A DNA stretch of 64,000 nucleotides from Nitrospirota bacterium. GTDB lineage: Bacteria > Nitrospirota > Thermodesulfovibrionia > Thermodesulfovibrionales > Dissulfurispiraceae. This document shows positions 29,115 through 37,577 of the stretch, piece by piece. The first letter of the stretch is position 1. Each line of letters starts with the position of its first letter. The position numbers and the translations under genes are program-made. Below the pieces are notes generated by a model, which did not search any database, was not told where the DNA came from, and saw only the letters and a list, made by a program, of their open reading frames with translations. The DNA is taken from positions 1-64,000 of the forward strand of contig SCQE01000044.1 in the NCBI GenBank assembly GCA_004321915.1, read 5' to 3'.

Positions 29115-29315
29115 TTACTGTTTTACAACGTTGATCGCCTTGAGACCTTTCGGTCCCTTTTCCGTATCGAAGCTGACCGATTCGCCTTCGGCAAGGGATT
29201 TAAACCCGCTGCCTACGATCGATGTGTGGTGTACAAAAACGTCACTTCCGTCTTCGCTTGTTATAAAGCCGAAGCCCTTAGAATCATTGAACCACTTAAC
29301 TGTTCCATTAGCCAT
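29115..29315 (-). CDS. Cold-shock domain protein
   Basis: The 66-residue protein is a single cold-shock OB-fold. It has RNP1 as KGFGFIT near residue 13 and RNP2 as VFVHHTSI near 26. These proteins bind single-stranded RNA/DNA and melt mRNA structure. The frame is open further upstream, but the ATG at 29315 has an AAGGAGGTAACGAA leader and gives the family's normal length. A long 5' leader of about 110 nt (from a promoter at 29435-29464) is typical of csp genes and may regulate expression. Confidence 0.96.
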   Translation of the reverse strand: MANGTVKWFNDSKGFGFITSEDGSDVFVHHTSIVGSGFKSLAEGESVSFDTEKGPKGLKAINVVKQ

Positions 29316-29434
29316 TTCGTTACCTCCTTGCTTACGAACTAAAGTTTCAGATTTGTGATGGTAATAAAAAAAGACCACCAAGCTAAAAGTCTTTGTGGCC
29401 TTTACAGACATAAAAACTCTGAAACTCTGTTTTA

Positions 29435-29464
29435 ACAATAGCAGGTCTTAATGCAAATAGTCAA
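29435..29464 (-). promoter_or_regulatory. csp promoter
   Basis: The minus strand reads TTGACT (29459-29464), 18 nt, TATTGT (29435-29440). Transcription would begin near 29428, leaving about 113 nt of leader. Confidence 0.55.
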
Positions 29465-29480
29465 TTATATTAATTTTTTC

Positions 29481-29510
29481 TTGACAAGCCTAAAGACGAC
29501 GGTTCATAAT
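29481..29510 (+). promoter_or_regulatory. Promoter for the small lipoprotein gene
   Basis: TTGACA (29481-29486) and CATAAT (29505-29510) are 18 nt apart on the plus strand, back to back with the csp promoter. Confidence 0.55.
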
Positions 29511-29569
29511 GTTTATTGAAGTTTTCAGCCAATATTTCGGCAATTCCAAATTAAGGAGGTGATTCAAGA

Positions 29570-29788
29570 ATGAAAAAGTTACTCGCACTCGTATTGTCGG
29601 CAATGCTACTCGTAGCATTCACATTTACGGTCGGTTGTAAGCCTGCTGAGGAGAAGAAGCCTGAGGCACCGGCGGCGCCGGCACCGGCTCCGGCTCCGGC
29701 CCCAGCTCCGGGCGCAGAGCAGAAGCCTGCAGATCAGAAACCTGCAGAGCAGAAGCCTGCAGAAGCAAAACCGGCAGACAAGAAGTAA
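29570..29788 (+). CDS. Small Ala/Pro/Lys-rich lipoprotein
   Basis: The 72-residue protein has a signal peptide with the lipobox TVGC near residue 23. The mature part is low-complexity: an Ala-Pro dipeptide run followed by repeated QKPAE/QKPAD units. No globular domain is present, so it is probably a flexible surface or periplasmic anchor. Expression signals are strong: a consensus-like promoter, a near-perfect AAGGAGGTGATT Shine-Dalgarno and a 13-bp terminator. That suggests an abundant product. I do not recognise a named family. Confidence 0.8.
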   Translation: MKKLLALVLSAMLLVAFTFTVGCKPAEEKKPEAPAAPAPAPAPAPAPGAEQKPADQKPAEQKPAEAKPADKK

Positions 29789-29801
29789 TTTGGGTAAAGA
29801 T

Positions 29802-29844
29802 ACGGCCGGGACCGCATACGCGGCCCCGGCCGTGTTGCTTTTTT
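29802..29844 (+). terminator. Terminator of the small lipoprotein gene
   Basis: A GC-rich stem (29802-29815 with 29820-29833, one mismatch) with an ATAC loop is followed by GTTGCTTTTTT. Confidence 0.85.
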
Positions 29845-29893
29845 AAGCCTGAAATTGTTATATTTTTAATCATCTTACAGTATTTTTTTATTT

Positions 29894-29923
29894 AAGAGTG
29901 GGCCACCCCACTCTTTTATTTTG
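29894..29923 (+). terminator. Terminator-like hairpin just upstream of rimP
   Basis: AAGAGTGGG (29894-29902) pairs with CCCACTCTT (29907-29915) around CCAC, followed by TTATTTT. It lies 19 nt before the rimP start, so it may be a second terminator or an attenuator. Confidence 0.55.
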
Positions 29924-29941
29924 TACGGGAAGGCATTTTAA

Positions 29942-30469
29942 ATGTTAGACATAAAACAGAAGATATACGGGCTTGCTTCTCAGGCTGCCGAGGCGGAGGG
30001 CCTCGATTTGGTGGATATAATCGTGTCCGGAAAGGGAAGGGTGCTTCTAAGGGTGATTATAGACAGGGACCCCGATGGTGTCACGATAGAGGACTGCGAG
30101 CGTATGAGCCGGTCTTTAGAGGCATTGCTTGATGTTGAGGACGCTATAAGCGCCTCTTATATGCTTGAGGTTTCATCCCCCGGCATTGACAGGCCCTTGC
30201 TCAAGCCTAAGGATTTCGAAAAGAACATCGGCAGGCTGGCAAGGATTGTAACAAAGGAGGCGGTCAACGGGGAGACATTTTTCCTAGGCAGGCTTGTTGA
30301 TGTTGGGGACGGCTGGGTAAGGCTGAGGCCTGAAAAATCCGGCCCGCAGAAACCCCACGCAAAAAAGGTTTCTAAACCGTCCGACGGACAGGACGATAAA
30401 TTCATTCCGTTTGACGTTATTTCCAAGGCGAAACTTGAAATAGAGATAGGGCGGTCAGAAAAAGGCTAA
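29942..30469 (+). CDS. rimP: Ribosome maturation factor RimP
   Basis: The 175-residue protein has the RimP N-terminal alpha/beta domain (about 1-85, with LLRVIIDRD and the ISASYMLEVSSPGIDRPL segment near residues 60-80) and a C-terminal SH3-like domain with a short charged insertion. RimP helps assemble the 30S subunit. GGAAGG precedes the ATG. It is followed by nusA, the conserved rimP-nusA order. Confidence 0.93.
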   Translation: MLDIKQKIYGLASQAAEAEGLDLVDIIVSGKGRVLLRVIIDRDPDGVTIEDCERMSRSLEALLDVEDAISASYMLEVSSPGIDRPLLKPKDFEKNIGRLARIVTKEAVNGETFFLGRLVDVGDGWVRLRPEKSGPQKPHAKKVSKPSDGQDDKFIPFDVISKAKLEIEIGRSEKG

Positions 30470-30509
30470 TTCCGGCGGCATGCCGTTAAGACATAAAGGA
30501 GGACATATT

Positions 30510-31655
30510 ATGGCTAAAGAATTGTGCATAGTTGTAGACCAGTTAAGCAGGGAAAAAGGGATCCCGAAAGAGTCCCTTCTTAAGCTCCTTGAGACGGTCC
30601 TTTTGTCTGCGGCCAGAAGCAAGTTCGGTGAACGGGAAAATATAAATCTTCACATAGAGCCGAAAAACTGTGAGATAAAGGTTTACGAGACAAAAACGGT
30701 AGTGGAGACCGTTGCCGACAAGGACAAAGAGATTTCTCTTGAAGAGGCGAAGAAACAGGATGCCGGCAACAAGATCGGCGATACGATAGACATGCCTATC
30801 TCTCTCCATGACTTCGGCAGGATAGACTCGCAGAAAGTAAAACAGGTCATATTCCAGCGGGTAAGAGAGCACGAAAGGGACATAATATTCGAAGAGTACA
30901 AGGACAGGGTGGGCCAGATCGTAAGCGGTACTGTGCTGAGAAAAGAGAAAGGGCTTTATTATGTAAACATAGGCAAAACAGAGGCCATGCTGCCGCAGCG
31001 CGATACGCTGCCCCGCGAGACGCTTAAACGTGGTGATATAGTGAAAGCCTACCTTGCGGATGTAAGACAGTCGCCGAGGGGGCCTGCAATAATACTTTCG
31101 AGGACCGAACCGCGCTTTGTCGTCAAACTTTTCGAGATGGAAGTGCCCGAAATAGCCGACGGTGTCGTGATAATAAAGGACATTGCGAGAGAGCCGGGAG
31201 AGAGGACGAAGATCGCGGTAATTTCGAAGGACACTTCGGTCGACCCTGTCGGCGCATGCGTGGGTATGAAGGGCACCCGTGTCCAGTCTATAGTGAGGGA
31301 GCTCAGAGGCGAGAGGATAGACATAATACCTTGGAGCGACGATCCCCGTGTATTTATTGCAAGGGCGCTTACGCCCGCAACGGTTGACAGGGTCGGCGTG
31401 AGCGAAGAAGGCAAGACCGCAATGGTTATTGCCGAGGACCAGCAGCTTTCTCTGGCTATAGGCAAGCGCGGGCAGAACATCAAACTTGCCACCAAGCTGA
31501 CCGGCTGGGAGATAGATATCTTGAGCGAGAGCGAGTATTCCAAGGTCAAGATGGAGGAGACCGAGAAGTCGCTCGACGACGCTGTCAGGAATTTCAGGAA
31601 CAAAGTCGCCGAGGAAGAAAAAGAAGAAGAAGACAAAAACGAAGATAAAGAATAG
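30510..31655 (+). CDS. nusA: Transcription termination/antitermination factor NusA
   Basis: The 381-residue protein has the RNA-polymerase-binding N-terminal domain (1-130), an S1 domain (about 135-200, motif VGQIVSGTVLRKEKG) and two KH domains (about 220-345; ACVGMKGTRVQSIVRELRG cut at the family core GMKGTRV and IGKRGQNIKLA). It lacks the C-terminal acidic repeats of enterobacterial NusA and ends in a Lys/Glu-rich tail. It modulates pausing and rho-dependent or intrinsic termination. The ATG at 30510 has AAGGAGG 8 nt upstream; an upstream in-frame ATG at 30480 is less likely. infB, its usual next neighbour, is replaced by recG. Confidence 0.95.
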   Translation: MAKELCIVVDQLSREKGIPKESLLKLLETVLLSAARSKFGERENINLHIEPKNCEIKVYETKTVVETVADKDKEISLEEAKKQDAGNKIGDTIDMPISLHDFGRIDSQKVKQVIFQRVREHERDIIFEEYKDRVGQIVSGTVLRKEKGLYYVNIGKTEAMLPQRDTLPRETLKRGDIVKAYLADVRQSPRGPAIILSRTEPRFVVKLFEMEVPEIADGVVIIKDIAREPGERTKIAVISKDTSVDPVGACVGMKGTRVQSIVRELRGERIDIIPWSDDPRVFIARALTPATVDRVGVSEEGKTAMVIAEDQQLSLAIGKRGQNIKLATKLTGWEIDILSESEYSKVKMEETEKSLDDAVRNFRNKVAEEEKEEEDKNEDKE

Positions 31656-31670
31656 CGTAGAAAATTAAAG

Positions 31671-33761
31671 ATGGAAAAGGACCTCAACGCTCCCATACAG
31701 TATATAAAGGGGGTGGGTCCTCACAGGGCTTCCCTTCTCGGCCGTATCGGCATCAATAACGTAAGGGACGCCCTTTTTTGTCTGCCTTATCGCTACGAAG
31801 ACCGCCGGGTCTTCAAGAAGATTGCCTTTCTCCGTCCGGATGAGCTTGTTACGGTTTCGGGAAAAATACTCAAGTCGGATGTGATATCCATAAACCCCCG
31901 GTTAAAAATATTGGAGGTAATAATATCCGACGGGAGCGCTTTGCTGAAGGCAAAATGGTTCAACCAGCCTTATCTGAAGAAGAATTTAAGGCCGGGTCTC
32001 GATGTTATTTTTTATGGCCAGATAAAGGCCGGATTCAGAGGCGTCGGCCTTGAACTCCAGAACCCCGATTACGAGCTTGTTGCTGAAGACGATGGGGACG
32101 GCGGGGTCCCGGCAATGCATACCGGAAGGATAGTCCCGATATATCATTCGACGGAAGGTCTAAGCCAAAGGCAGTTCAGGACCATCATGCATTCCATTGT
32201 AGGGCAATATTCGGCAGCCGTTCGTGATTTTCTTCCGGCTGAAATAGTTTCGAGATATAACTTCCCGAACATTACCGAAAGCCTTATGAATGTTCACTTT
32301 CCTGATTCGGCTGTCCCGATAGAGGACCTGAACAGGGGCGTGACAAATTATCACAGACGGCTTGCTTTTGACGAGCTGTTTACTCTTCAGTTGGGCCTTG
32401 CCTTGATAAAGAGGGACGAGGCTTCCGAGAAGGGCGTATCTTTTGAGCCTGACGGCAGGCTTGTATCGAGGCTCGTCGATAAGCTTCCATATGAGCTCAC
32501 CGGCGCACAACAGAGGGTTGTTAAAGAAATTCTTTCGGACATGCGCTCTTCCTCTCCGATGCACAGACTGCTGCAAGGCGATGTGGGTTCGGGCAAGACA
32601 ATAGTGGCGCTCATTTCTATGCTTTCCGCGGTAGAATGCGGTTATCAGGCGGCCATCATGGCGCCTACCGAGATCTTGGCAGAGCAGCACTACCTCAATA
32701 TACACAGACTTGTCGAGGAGCTGGGGCTGAGGATCCATCTGCTGACAGGCAGCCGTAAGAACAAGGAATACGAAGCTATCGCGTCCGGCGATACGGACAT
32801 CGTAGTAGGCACGCATGCCTTGATACAGGAAAGCGTGGTCTTTGCAAAACTCGGACTTATAGTCATTGACGAGCAGCACCGTTTCGGTGTCATGCAGAGG
32901 GCCTGTCTAAGAAAGAAAGGCCTCAATCCCGACACTCTCATCATGACGGCAACGCCGATCCCCCGTACACTCGCCCTTACGCTTTACGGAGACCTCGACT
33001 ATTCCGTTATTGACGAACTGCCCCCGGACCGCACACCTATAATAACCAAACTTTTATACGAGGACGGGAAGGAGCGGATATACCGCATGCTCGATGATGA
33101 GGTAAAGAGAGGCGGACAGGCTTATGTAGTTTATCCTGTCATAGAGGACTCCGAGAAAACAAACCTCAAGGCTGCGATTACAGGCGCTGAGGCGCTTCAG
33201 AAGATGTTCCCCGAAACGGTCGTTGGACTGATACACGGACGAATGAAGACTGTCGAAAGAGAAGATATAATGCGACGGTTTAAGGAAGGCCGCATAAACG
33301 TCCTTGTTTCGACCACCGTTATCGAGGTCGGGGTGGATGTCCCTAACGCAACGCTTATGGTGATCATACACGCCGAAAGGTTCGGCCTCTCGCAGCTTCA
33401 CCAGCTGCGGGGACGTGTAGGCAGGGGAGGCGGGCAGTCTTTTTGCATACTGCTGTGCTACGGCTACGGAGAGGATTCCAAGAGGCGGCTTGATGTTATG
33501 GTAAAAACATCGGACGGCTTCAGAATAGCGGAGGAAGATCTGGATATACGCGGTCCCGGCGAGTTTTTCGGAACCAAGCAGTCCGGCATCCCCGACCTCA
33601 AGGTGGCCAATCTTTTAAGAGACGGGGTGCTGCTCGAACCCGCGCGCAAAGAGGCTTTTGCGCTTATCGAAAGCGATCCTGAGCTCGTCCGCTTCCCCGG
33701 ACTGAAAAGCTCGATCGAGGGCTTCTGGGGAAGTAAAATAGGGCTGTTTAAGACCGCATAA
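31671..33761 (+). CDS. recG: ATP-dependent DNA helicase RecG
   Basis: The 696-residue superfamily 2 helicase has the N-terminal wedge/OB domain (about 1-190) that grips forked DNA, then helicase motifs: Walker A GDVGSGKT near residue 303, the DEQH box near 400, ATPIPRT near 425, and the C-terminal motif VI region with QLRGRVGRGG near 580. RecG remodels stalled forks and Holliday junctions. It starts 15 nt after nusA and is probably read through from the rimP-nusA operon. No strong Shine-Dalgarno is seen (AAATTAAAG before the ATG). Confidence 0.96.
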   Translation: MEKDLNAPIQYIKGVGPHRASLLGRIGINNVRDALFCLPYRYEDRRVFKKIAFLRPDELVTVSGKILKSDVISINPRLKILEVIISDGSALLKAKWFNQPYLKKNLRPGLDVIFYGQIKAGFRGVGLELQNPDYELVAEDDGDGGVPAMHTGRIVPIYHSTEGLSQRQFRTIMHSIVGQYSAAVRDFLPAEIVSRYNFPNITESLMNVHFPDSAVPIEDLNRGVTNYHRRLAFDELFTLQLGLALIKRDEASEKGVSFEPDGRLVSRLVDKLPYELTGAQQRVVKEILSDMRSSSPMHRLLQGDVGSGKTIVALISMLSAVECGYQAAIMAPTEILAEQHYLNIHRLVEELGLRIHLLTGSRKNKEYEAIASGDTDIVVGTHALIQESVVFAKLGLIVIDEQHRFGVMQRACLRKKGLNPDTLIMTATPIPRTLALTLYGDLDYSVIDELPPDRTPIITKLLYEDGKERIYRMLDDEVKRGGQAYVVYPVIEDSEKTNLKAAITGAEALQKMFPETVVGLIHGRMKTVEREDIMRRFKEGRINVLVSTTVIEVGVDVPNATLMVIIHAERFGLSQLHQLRGRVGRGGGQSFCILLCYGYGEDSKRRLDVMVKTSDGFRIAEEDLDIRGPGEFFGTKQSGIPDLKVANLLRDGVLLEPARKEAFALIESDPELVRFPGLKSSIEGFWGSKIGLFKTA

Positions 33762-33782
33762 ACTACTTTTTATTCTTTCCTG

Positions 33783-33788
33783 TATAAT
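33783..33788 (+). promoter_or_regulatory. -10 box 6 nt before the gene at 33795
   Basis: TATAAT lies in TTTCCTGTATAATA, nearly the same string as before cysE-cysS, and ends 6 nt before the ATG with no Shine-Dalgarno. It suggests a leaderless message. Confidence 0.45.
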
Positions 33789-33794
33789 ACCGCT

Positions 33795-34604
33795 ATGCGG
33801 GGAGACTACAGCAGGAAATTTTTGATTGCTGCGGGCGTGTTACTCTCGACTTCGGTAATAATTTTTCTGATATTCGACACGCTTTTTTTTGTCAGTCATA
33901 AGCCGCACCGCAGCTTGATGACCGAGCATGCCGATATGCGCCGCTCCGGGTCTGTAGACGGTGAAGAGGTCGCTTCGGTGTTCGGCCAAAACAGGCCTGA
34001 GAAAAAGAAATCGGACCCGATAGGCAATCCCGGGGACAAAGGTCCTTCGATTATAACGTTCACCCCTCAGGTTGAATACCAATACAGGTCCGGGGAGACT
34101 AATGCAAAGGAAGAGACCGTTAAAAGCAGTCTCTTTGTGAGACAGCGCACGCGAGAGAGCTTTGAGGCGCACAGTAATATCGGCGGATTGACCGTAATAC
34201 ATTCTTTTACGGAAATCGGCCGGGAGGGTGTCACTGATCATAAGGCTTATTTCAAGTCTGCCCCGCAGGTTTCAGCGGAAGAGCGCATAACAAAATCGCT
34301 TGCTGAGGTTTCAGCGAACAGGAATTTTTATATCCACGGATACGATTACTACTTTGACCTGAAATTATGCGCTGCGCTGATGTCCCACCTGCGCTATTTT
34401 TTTGAGGCCGGAACACAGAGGGCGGTCCAGTCGCCCGGCGATAAGATCGTTAAACGGCTTGAATTGAAAGGCAGTTCCAATTTCGACGCCATGGTGTTTT
34501 TTACTCTCGACAATAACCGGTCTTATCCGCTTACGGACGCGTATCTGGTAGGCATACTCAGGTCAAAGCCTTATCATCCGGCGACTTTGGCCGATGTCAA
34601 GTAG
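33795..34604 (+). CDS. Membrane-anchored hypothetical protein, 269 aa
   Basis: The protein has one N-terminal membrane helix (about 10-32) after a short basic cytoplasmic tail, then a polar, extracytoplasmic region. Residues about 45-85 are a disordered charged linker. The C-terminal part (about 85-269) looks folded, with beta-rich segments and two Tyr-rich stretches (YIHGYDYYFDLKLC, YFFEAG). I do not recognise the family. It follows recG by 33 nt and converges with ftsK. It has its own probable promoter, so it need not share recG function. Confidence 0.7.
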   Translation: MRGDYSRKFLIAAGVLLSTSVIIFLIFDTLFFVSHKPHRSLMTEHADMRRSGSVDGEEVASVFGQNRPEKKKSDPIGNPGDKGPSIITFTPQVEYQYRSGETNAKEETVKSSLFVRQRTRESFEAHSNIGGLTVIHSFTEIGREGVTDHKAYFKSAPQVSAEERITKSLAEVSANRNFYIHGYDYYFDLKLCAALMSHLRYFFEAGTQRAVQSPGDKIVKRLELKGSSNFDAMVFFTLDNNRSYPLTDAYLVGILRSKPYHPATLADVK

Positions 34605-34627
34605 CCTCTGAATTATTGCGCAACCAT

Positions 34628-36793
34628 TTATCTTCCGCCCAGAAAGTCTCTCGGCTTGCCGGCGCCTTTATGGGGGCCCACAAGGCCGTCCCTCTCGAAC
34701 TGCTCCATTATGTTCGCCGCCCTGTTATAACCTATCTTGAACCTGCGCTGGATCGAAGAGATCGAAATTTCTCCGGCAGACTCTGCAAACTCAATTGCCC
34801 TGTCGTAAAACTCATCGCGGCCCTCAGCCTCGCCGTTCTCGCCGCCGCCTTCATTCAGCGCTATGCTCTGAAACGCCGTATATTCAGGTCTCCCCTGAGC
34901 TTTTACAAAATCTACCACATCTTTCACTTCGGTTTCACTCACATAAGCGCCGTGAATGCGGACTATCTTTACGCCCGGGATCATAAAGAGCATGTCCCCC
35001 ATGCCTAGGAGCTTTTCCGCGCCCTGTGAATCCAGTATGGTCCTCGAATCGATCCTCGACGTGACCTGAAAAGATATGCGCGCAGGGAAGTTGGCTTTTA
35101 TCAACCCGGTAATAACATCGACCGAAGGCCTCTGCGTTGCGAGTATAAGGTGAATGCCTGACGCCCTCGCCATCTGCGCAAGTCTTGCTATGGCTGTTTC
35201 CACATCGCTCGGCGCTGTGAACATCAGGTCAGCAAGTTCGTCTATCACCACTACGATATACGGGAGCCTGTCTCCATCATCTTCGGTCAGTTTGTTGTAA
35301 GTCTCGATATTGCGTGTGCCTTTTTCGGCAAGAAGCTTGTAGCGCCGCTCCATCTCGAACACAACTTTTTTAAGCGCTTCCGACGCCTCTTTGGGGCTGG
35401 TTATGACCGGCGAGATAAGATGCGGTATGTCGGCATATGTCGAAAGCTCAAGCAGTTTGGGATCGATCATGAGCATCTTTACTTCGTCGGGCGACGCCTT
35501 ATAGAGCAGGCTCATGATCATCGCGTTCACTGATACGCTTTTACCCGAGCCTGTTGCGCCTGCTACCAGTAAGTGGGGCATCCGGGCAAGGTCGGTCACG
35601 AGAGGGTTGCCGAAAATATCTTTGCCTAGGGCCAGTGTCAAGAGCGAAGAGCTTTTCCTGAAACTGTCGGATGCGATTATCTCTTTAAACGACACGGTGG
35701 CGCGTACTTTGTTGGGCACTTCTATTCCGATGGCGGCTTTGCCGGCTATCGGATAAACTCTGATGCTGGGGGCGCGCAGTGCGAGCGCAAGGTCGTCGGC
35801 CAGAGAGATTATTCTGCTTATCTTTACTCCTGCGGCAGGCTCGAACTCATACATGGTAACAACCGGACCGGGGTGCGCCTGCTTTATCTTGCCGTCAACT
35901 TTAAAATCCAGCAGTTTCTTTTCGAGTCCGGAAGCGGCGGAATTCATTTCTTCCCTCGACGGGGGCGCTGTTCCTTCGCCGTCCTTCAGCAAATCTAGGG
36001 ACGGCAGGATATAGTCTTCCGGAGTTTCGCCGCTGACGCTTTCGAGGGCTTCAGCCGCCTGTTTTGCCGAAAGCCTGCTGCGCTGCCTCTTCTTTACTTC
36101 ACGGACAGGCTCGGACTGTTCTTCCTGAATGGCCTCGGCCTGCAGCGGAAGTTCCGGAACGAGCAGGCCGTCGTTGGCAAGGTCCGAGGCTGGAAGCCCG
36201 GACATCTCGGCTGAGGGCTCGTCAGGTTCGGGGCCGGTCTCTTCTACAGATTTTCTGTTCATCAAGAGAGCGACCGGAGAGACGGGACTCATCATAAAAA
36301 TAGAGACGATAAGTACGGCAATGCTGACTATAAAGGCCCCTATGACCGAAAGCAGGCCCTCGAGCAGCTTGGCCGCTAAAACGCCTATTATGCCTCCTGC
36401 CTCATTCAGTTTAAGTTGAAGTGATTGGGACAGCAACTGCGAGAAAACCGCAGAGGCGAACAGGAAAACGAACGCTCCGGAAAACTGCATCACATTTTTA
36501 GGCCGGTTAAGGACCCGTTTAATGCCGTAAACAAAGAGGAATAAGGGAACGGCGTATCCGGCGGTCCCGATAAGCGACATTATAATATCGGACAGATACG
36601 CGCCTACAACGCCGCCGTAATTCTTGATCTGCGTGTTCGAAAAGGTAAAGAGCGCATTGTCCCATCTGCTGTAGCTGTAAACAGACACCCCGGCGTAAAG
36701 GCTGCCGAGCACCGCTATTATGCCTTTGATCTCCTGAAGCCGTCTCTCGCCGCCGTGAGACGCCTGCGTATCGTTTTCTCTTTCTCCGTTCAC
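34628..36793 (-). CDS. ftsK: DNA translocase FtsK/SpoIIIE
   Basis: The 721-residue protein has four N-terminal membrane helices (about 20-170), a short Glu/Arg-rich linker (about 185-265), the alpha/beta motor with Walker A GATGSGKSVSVN near residue 412 and VVIDELADLM near 520, and a C-terminal gamma winged-helix (about 655-715, SISSIQRRFKIGYNRA) that reads KOPS-type polarity sequences. It pumps chromosomal DNA through the closing septum. The linker is short, closer to SpoIIIE than E. coli FtsK. The gene starts 1 nt after uppP ends and follows it in the same direction. Confidence 0.95.
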   Translation of the reverse strand: MNGERENDTQASHGGERRLQEIKGIIAVLGSLYAGVSVYSYSRWDNALFTFSNTQIKNYGGVVGAYLSDIIMSLIGTAGYAVPLFLFVYGIKRVLNRPKNVMQFSGAFVFLFASAVFSQLLSQSLQLKLNEAGGIIGVLAAKLLEGLLSVIGAFIVSIAVLIVSIFMMSPVSPVALLMNRKSVEETGPEPDEPSAEMSGLPASDLANDGLLVPELPLQAEAIQEEQSEPVREVKKRQRSRLSAKQAAEALESVSGETPEDYILPSLDLLKDGEGTAPPSREEMNSAASGLEKKLLDFKVDGKIKQAHPGPVVTMYEFEPAAGVKISRIISLADDLALALRAPSIRVYPIAGKAAIGIEVPNKVRATVSFKEIIASDSFRKSSSLLTLALGKDIFGNPLVTDLARMPHLLVAGATGSGKSVSVNAMIMSLLYKASPDEVKMLMIDPKLLELSTYADIPHLISPVITSPKEASEALKKVVFEMERRYKLLAEKGTRNIETYNKLTEDDGDRLPYIVVVIDELADLMFTAPSDVETAIARLAQMARASGIHLILATQRPSVDVITGLIKANFPARISFQVTSRIDSRTILDSQGAEKLLGMGDMLFMIPGVKIVRIHGAYVSETEVKDVVDFVKAQGRPEYTAFQSIALNEGGGENGEAEGRDEFYDRAIEFAESAGEISISSIQRRFKIGYNRAANIMEQFERDGLVGPHKGAGKPRDFLGGR

Positions 36794-36794
36794 G

Positions 36795-37571
36795 CTACTG
36801 CATCCTGAAATATGCCGCCGCTATTACAACAGCGAGCCCGAACCTGTAATAAACAAAGGCGTTGAGGGGATATTTTTTAAGGTATGCCAGTAAAAATTTG
36901 ATAGCGAAAAAACCGGATATAAAAGAGGCCAAAAAGCCGACCGAGAACATATCGAGATTGTATGCCCCGGGATTTTTAATCAGTTTTCTGCATTCGAGCA
37001 GCGTTGCGCCTGCTATTACGGGCGTTGAGAGCAGGAACGAAAAGCGCGCTGCGGATTCCCTCGAAAGCCCCCTGAAAAGCCCTGCGGTTATGGTGATGCC
37101 TGAACGCGACACGCCGGGAATAAGTGCTATGGCTTGGGCCATTCCTATGAATAGCGCATCTTTAAAAGAGACCGAGTCGCGGTTTTTTGGGGAAAGTTTT
37201 TCAGCCGCAAGCATCACAACGCCGAACAGCGTCAGTGTGGCGACCATGATAAGAGGGTTCCTGAGCTGATGCTCTATGAAGCCTTTGAAAAGGATCCCGA
37301 CCACGCCCGCAGGAACGACAGCGGCAAGGATAAAGCCGAGTTTCTGGCGTTCTTTTGTCAAAAGCTCCAGCCAGTCTTTATAAAAACATACCAGCAGGGC
37401 AAGCAGGGTGCCGCCGTGCAGGGCCACATCGAAAGTAAGAGAATCGATATCGCCGTGCCATCCGAAAAACCATGGGAAGAGTATAAGGTGCGCTGTGCTG
37501 CTTACAGGCAAGAATTCGGTAAGCCCCTGAACTATGCCGAGTATTATGGCCCTTTGTATTTCTTGGTCCAC
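36795..37571 (-). CDS. uppP: Undecaprenyl-diphosphatase (UppP/BacA)
   Basis: The 258-residue integral membrane protein has the BacA signature near its N-terminus (GIVQGLTEFLPVSSTAHL, residues 12-29) and the second active-site segment with PGVSRSGITIT near residue 155. It removes a phosphate from undecaprenyl pyrophosphate so that the carrier can re-enter peptidoglycan and polysaccharide synthesis. Length and motifs are complete. It lies 7 nt after the response regulator-TPR gene and 1 nt before ftsK on the minus strand. Confidence 0.96.
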   Translation of the reverse strand: MDQEIQRAIILGIVQGLTEFLPVSSTAHLILFPWFFGWHGDIDSLTFDVALHGGTLLALLVCFYKDWLELLTKERQKLGFILAAVVPAGVVGILFKGFIEHQLRNPLIMVATLTLFGVVMLAAEKLSPKNRDSVSFKDALFIGMAQAIALIPGVSRSGITITAGLFRGLSRESAARFSFLLSTPVIAGATLLECRKLIKNPGAYNLDMFSVGFLASFISGFFAIKFLLAYLKKYPLNAFVYYRFGLAVVIAAAYFRMQ

Positions 37572-37577
37572 AAGAAC

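Noticed and set aside
29660-29790. Tandem DNA repeats in the small lipoprotein gene as a minisatellite
   Set aside because: The repetition follows the Ala-Pro and QKPAE codons of a real coding sequence and needs no separate explanation.
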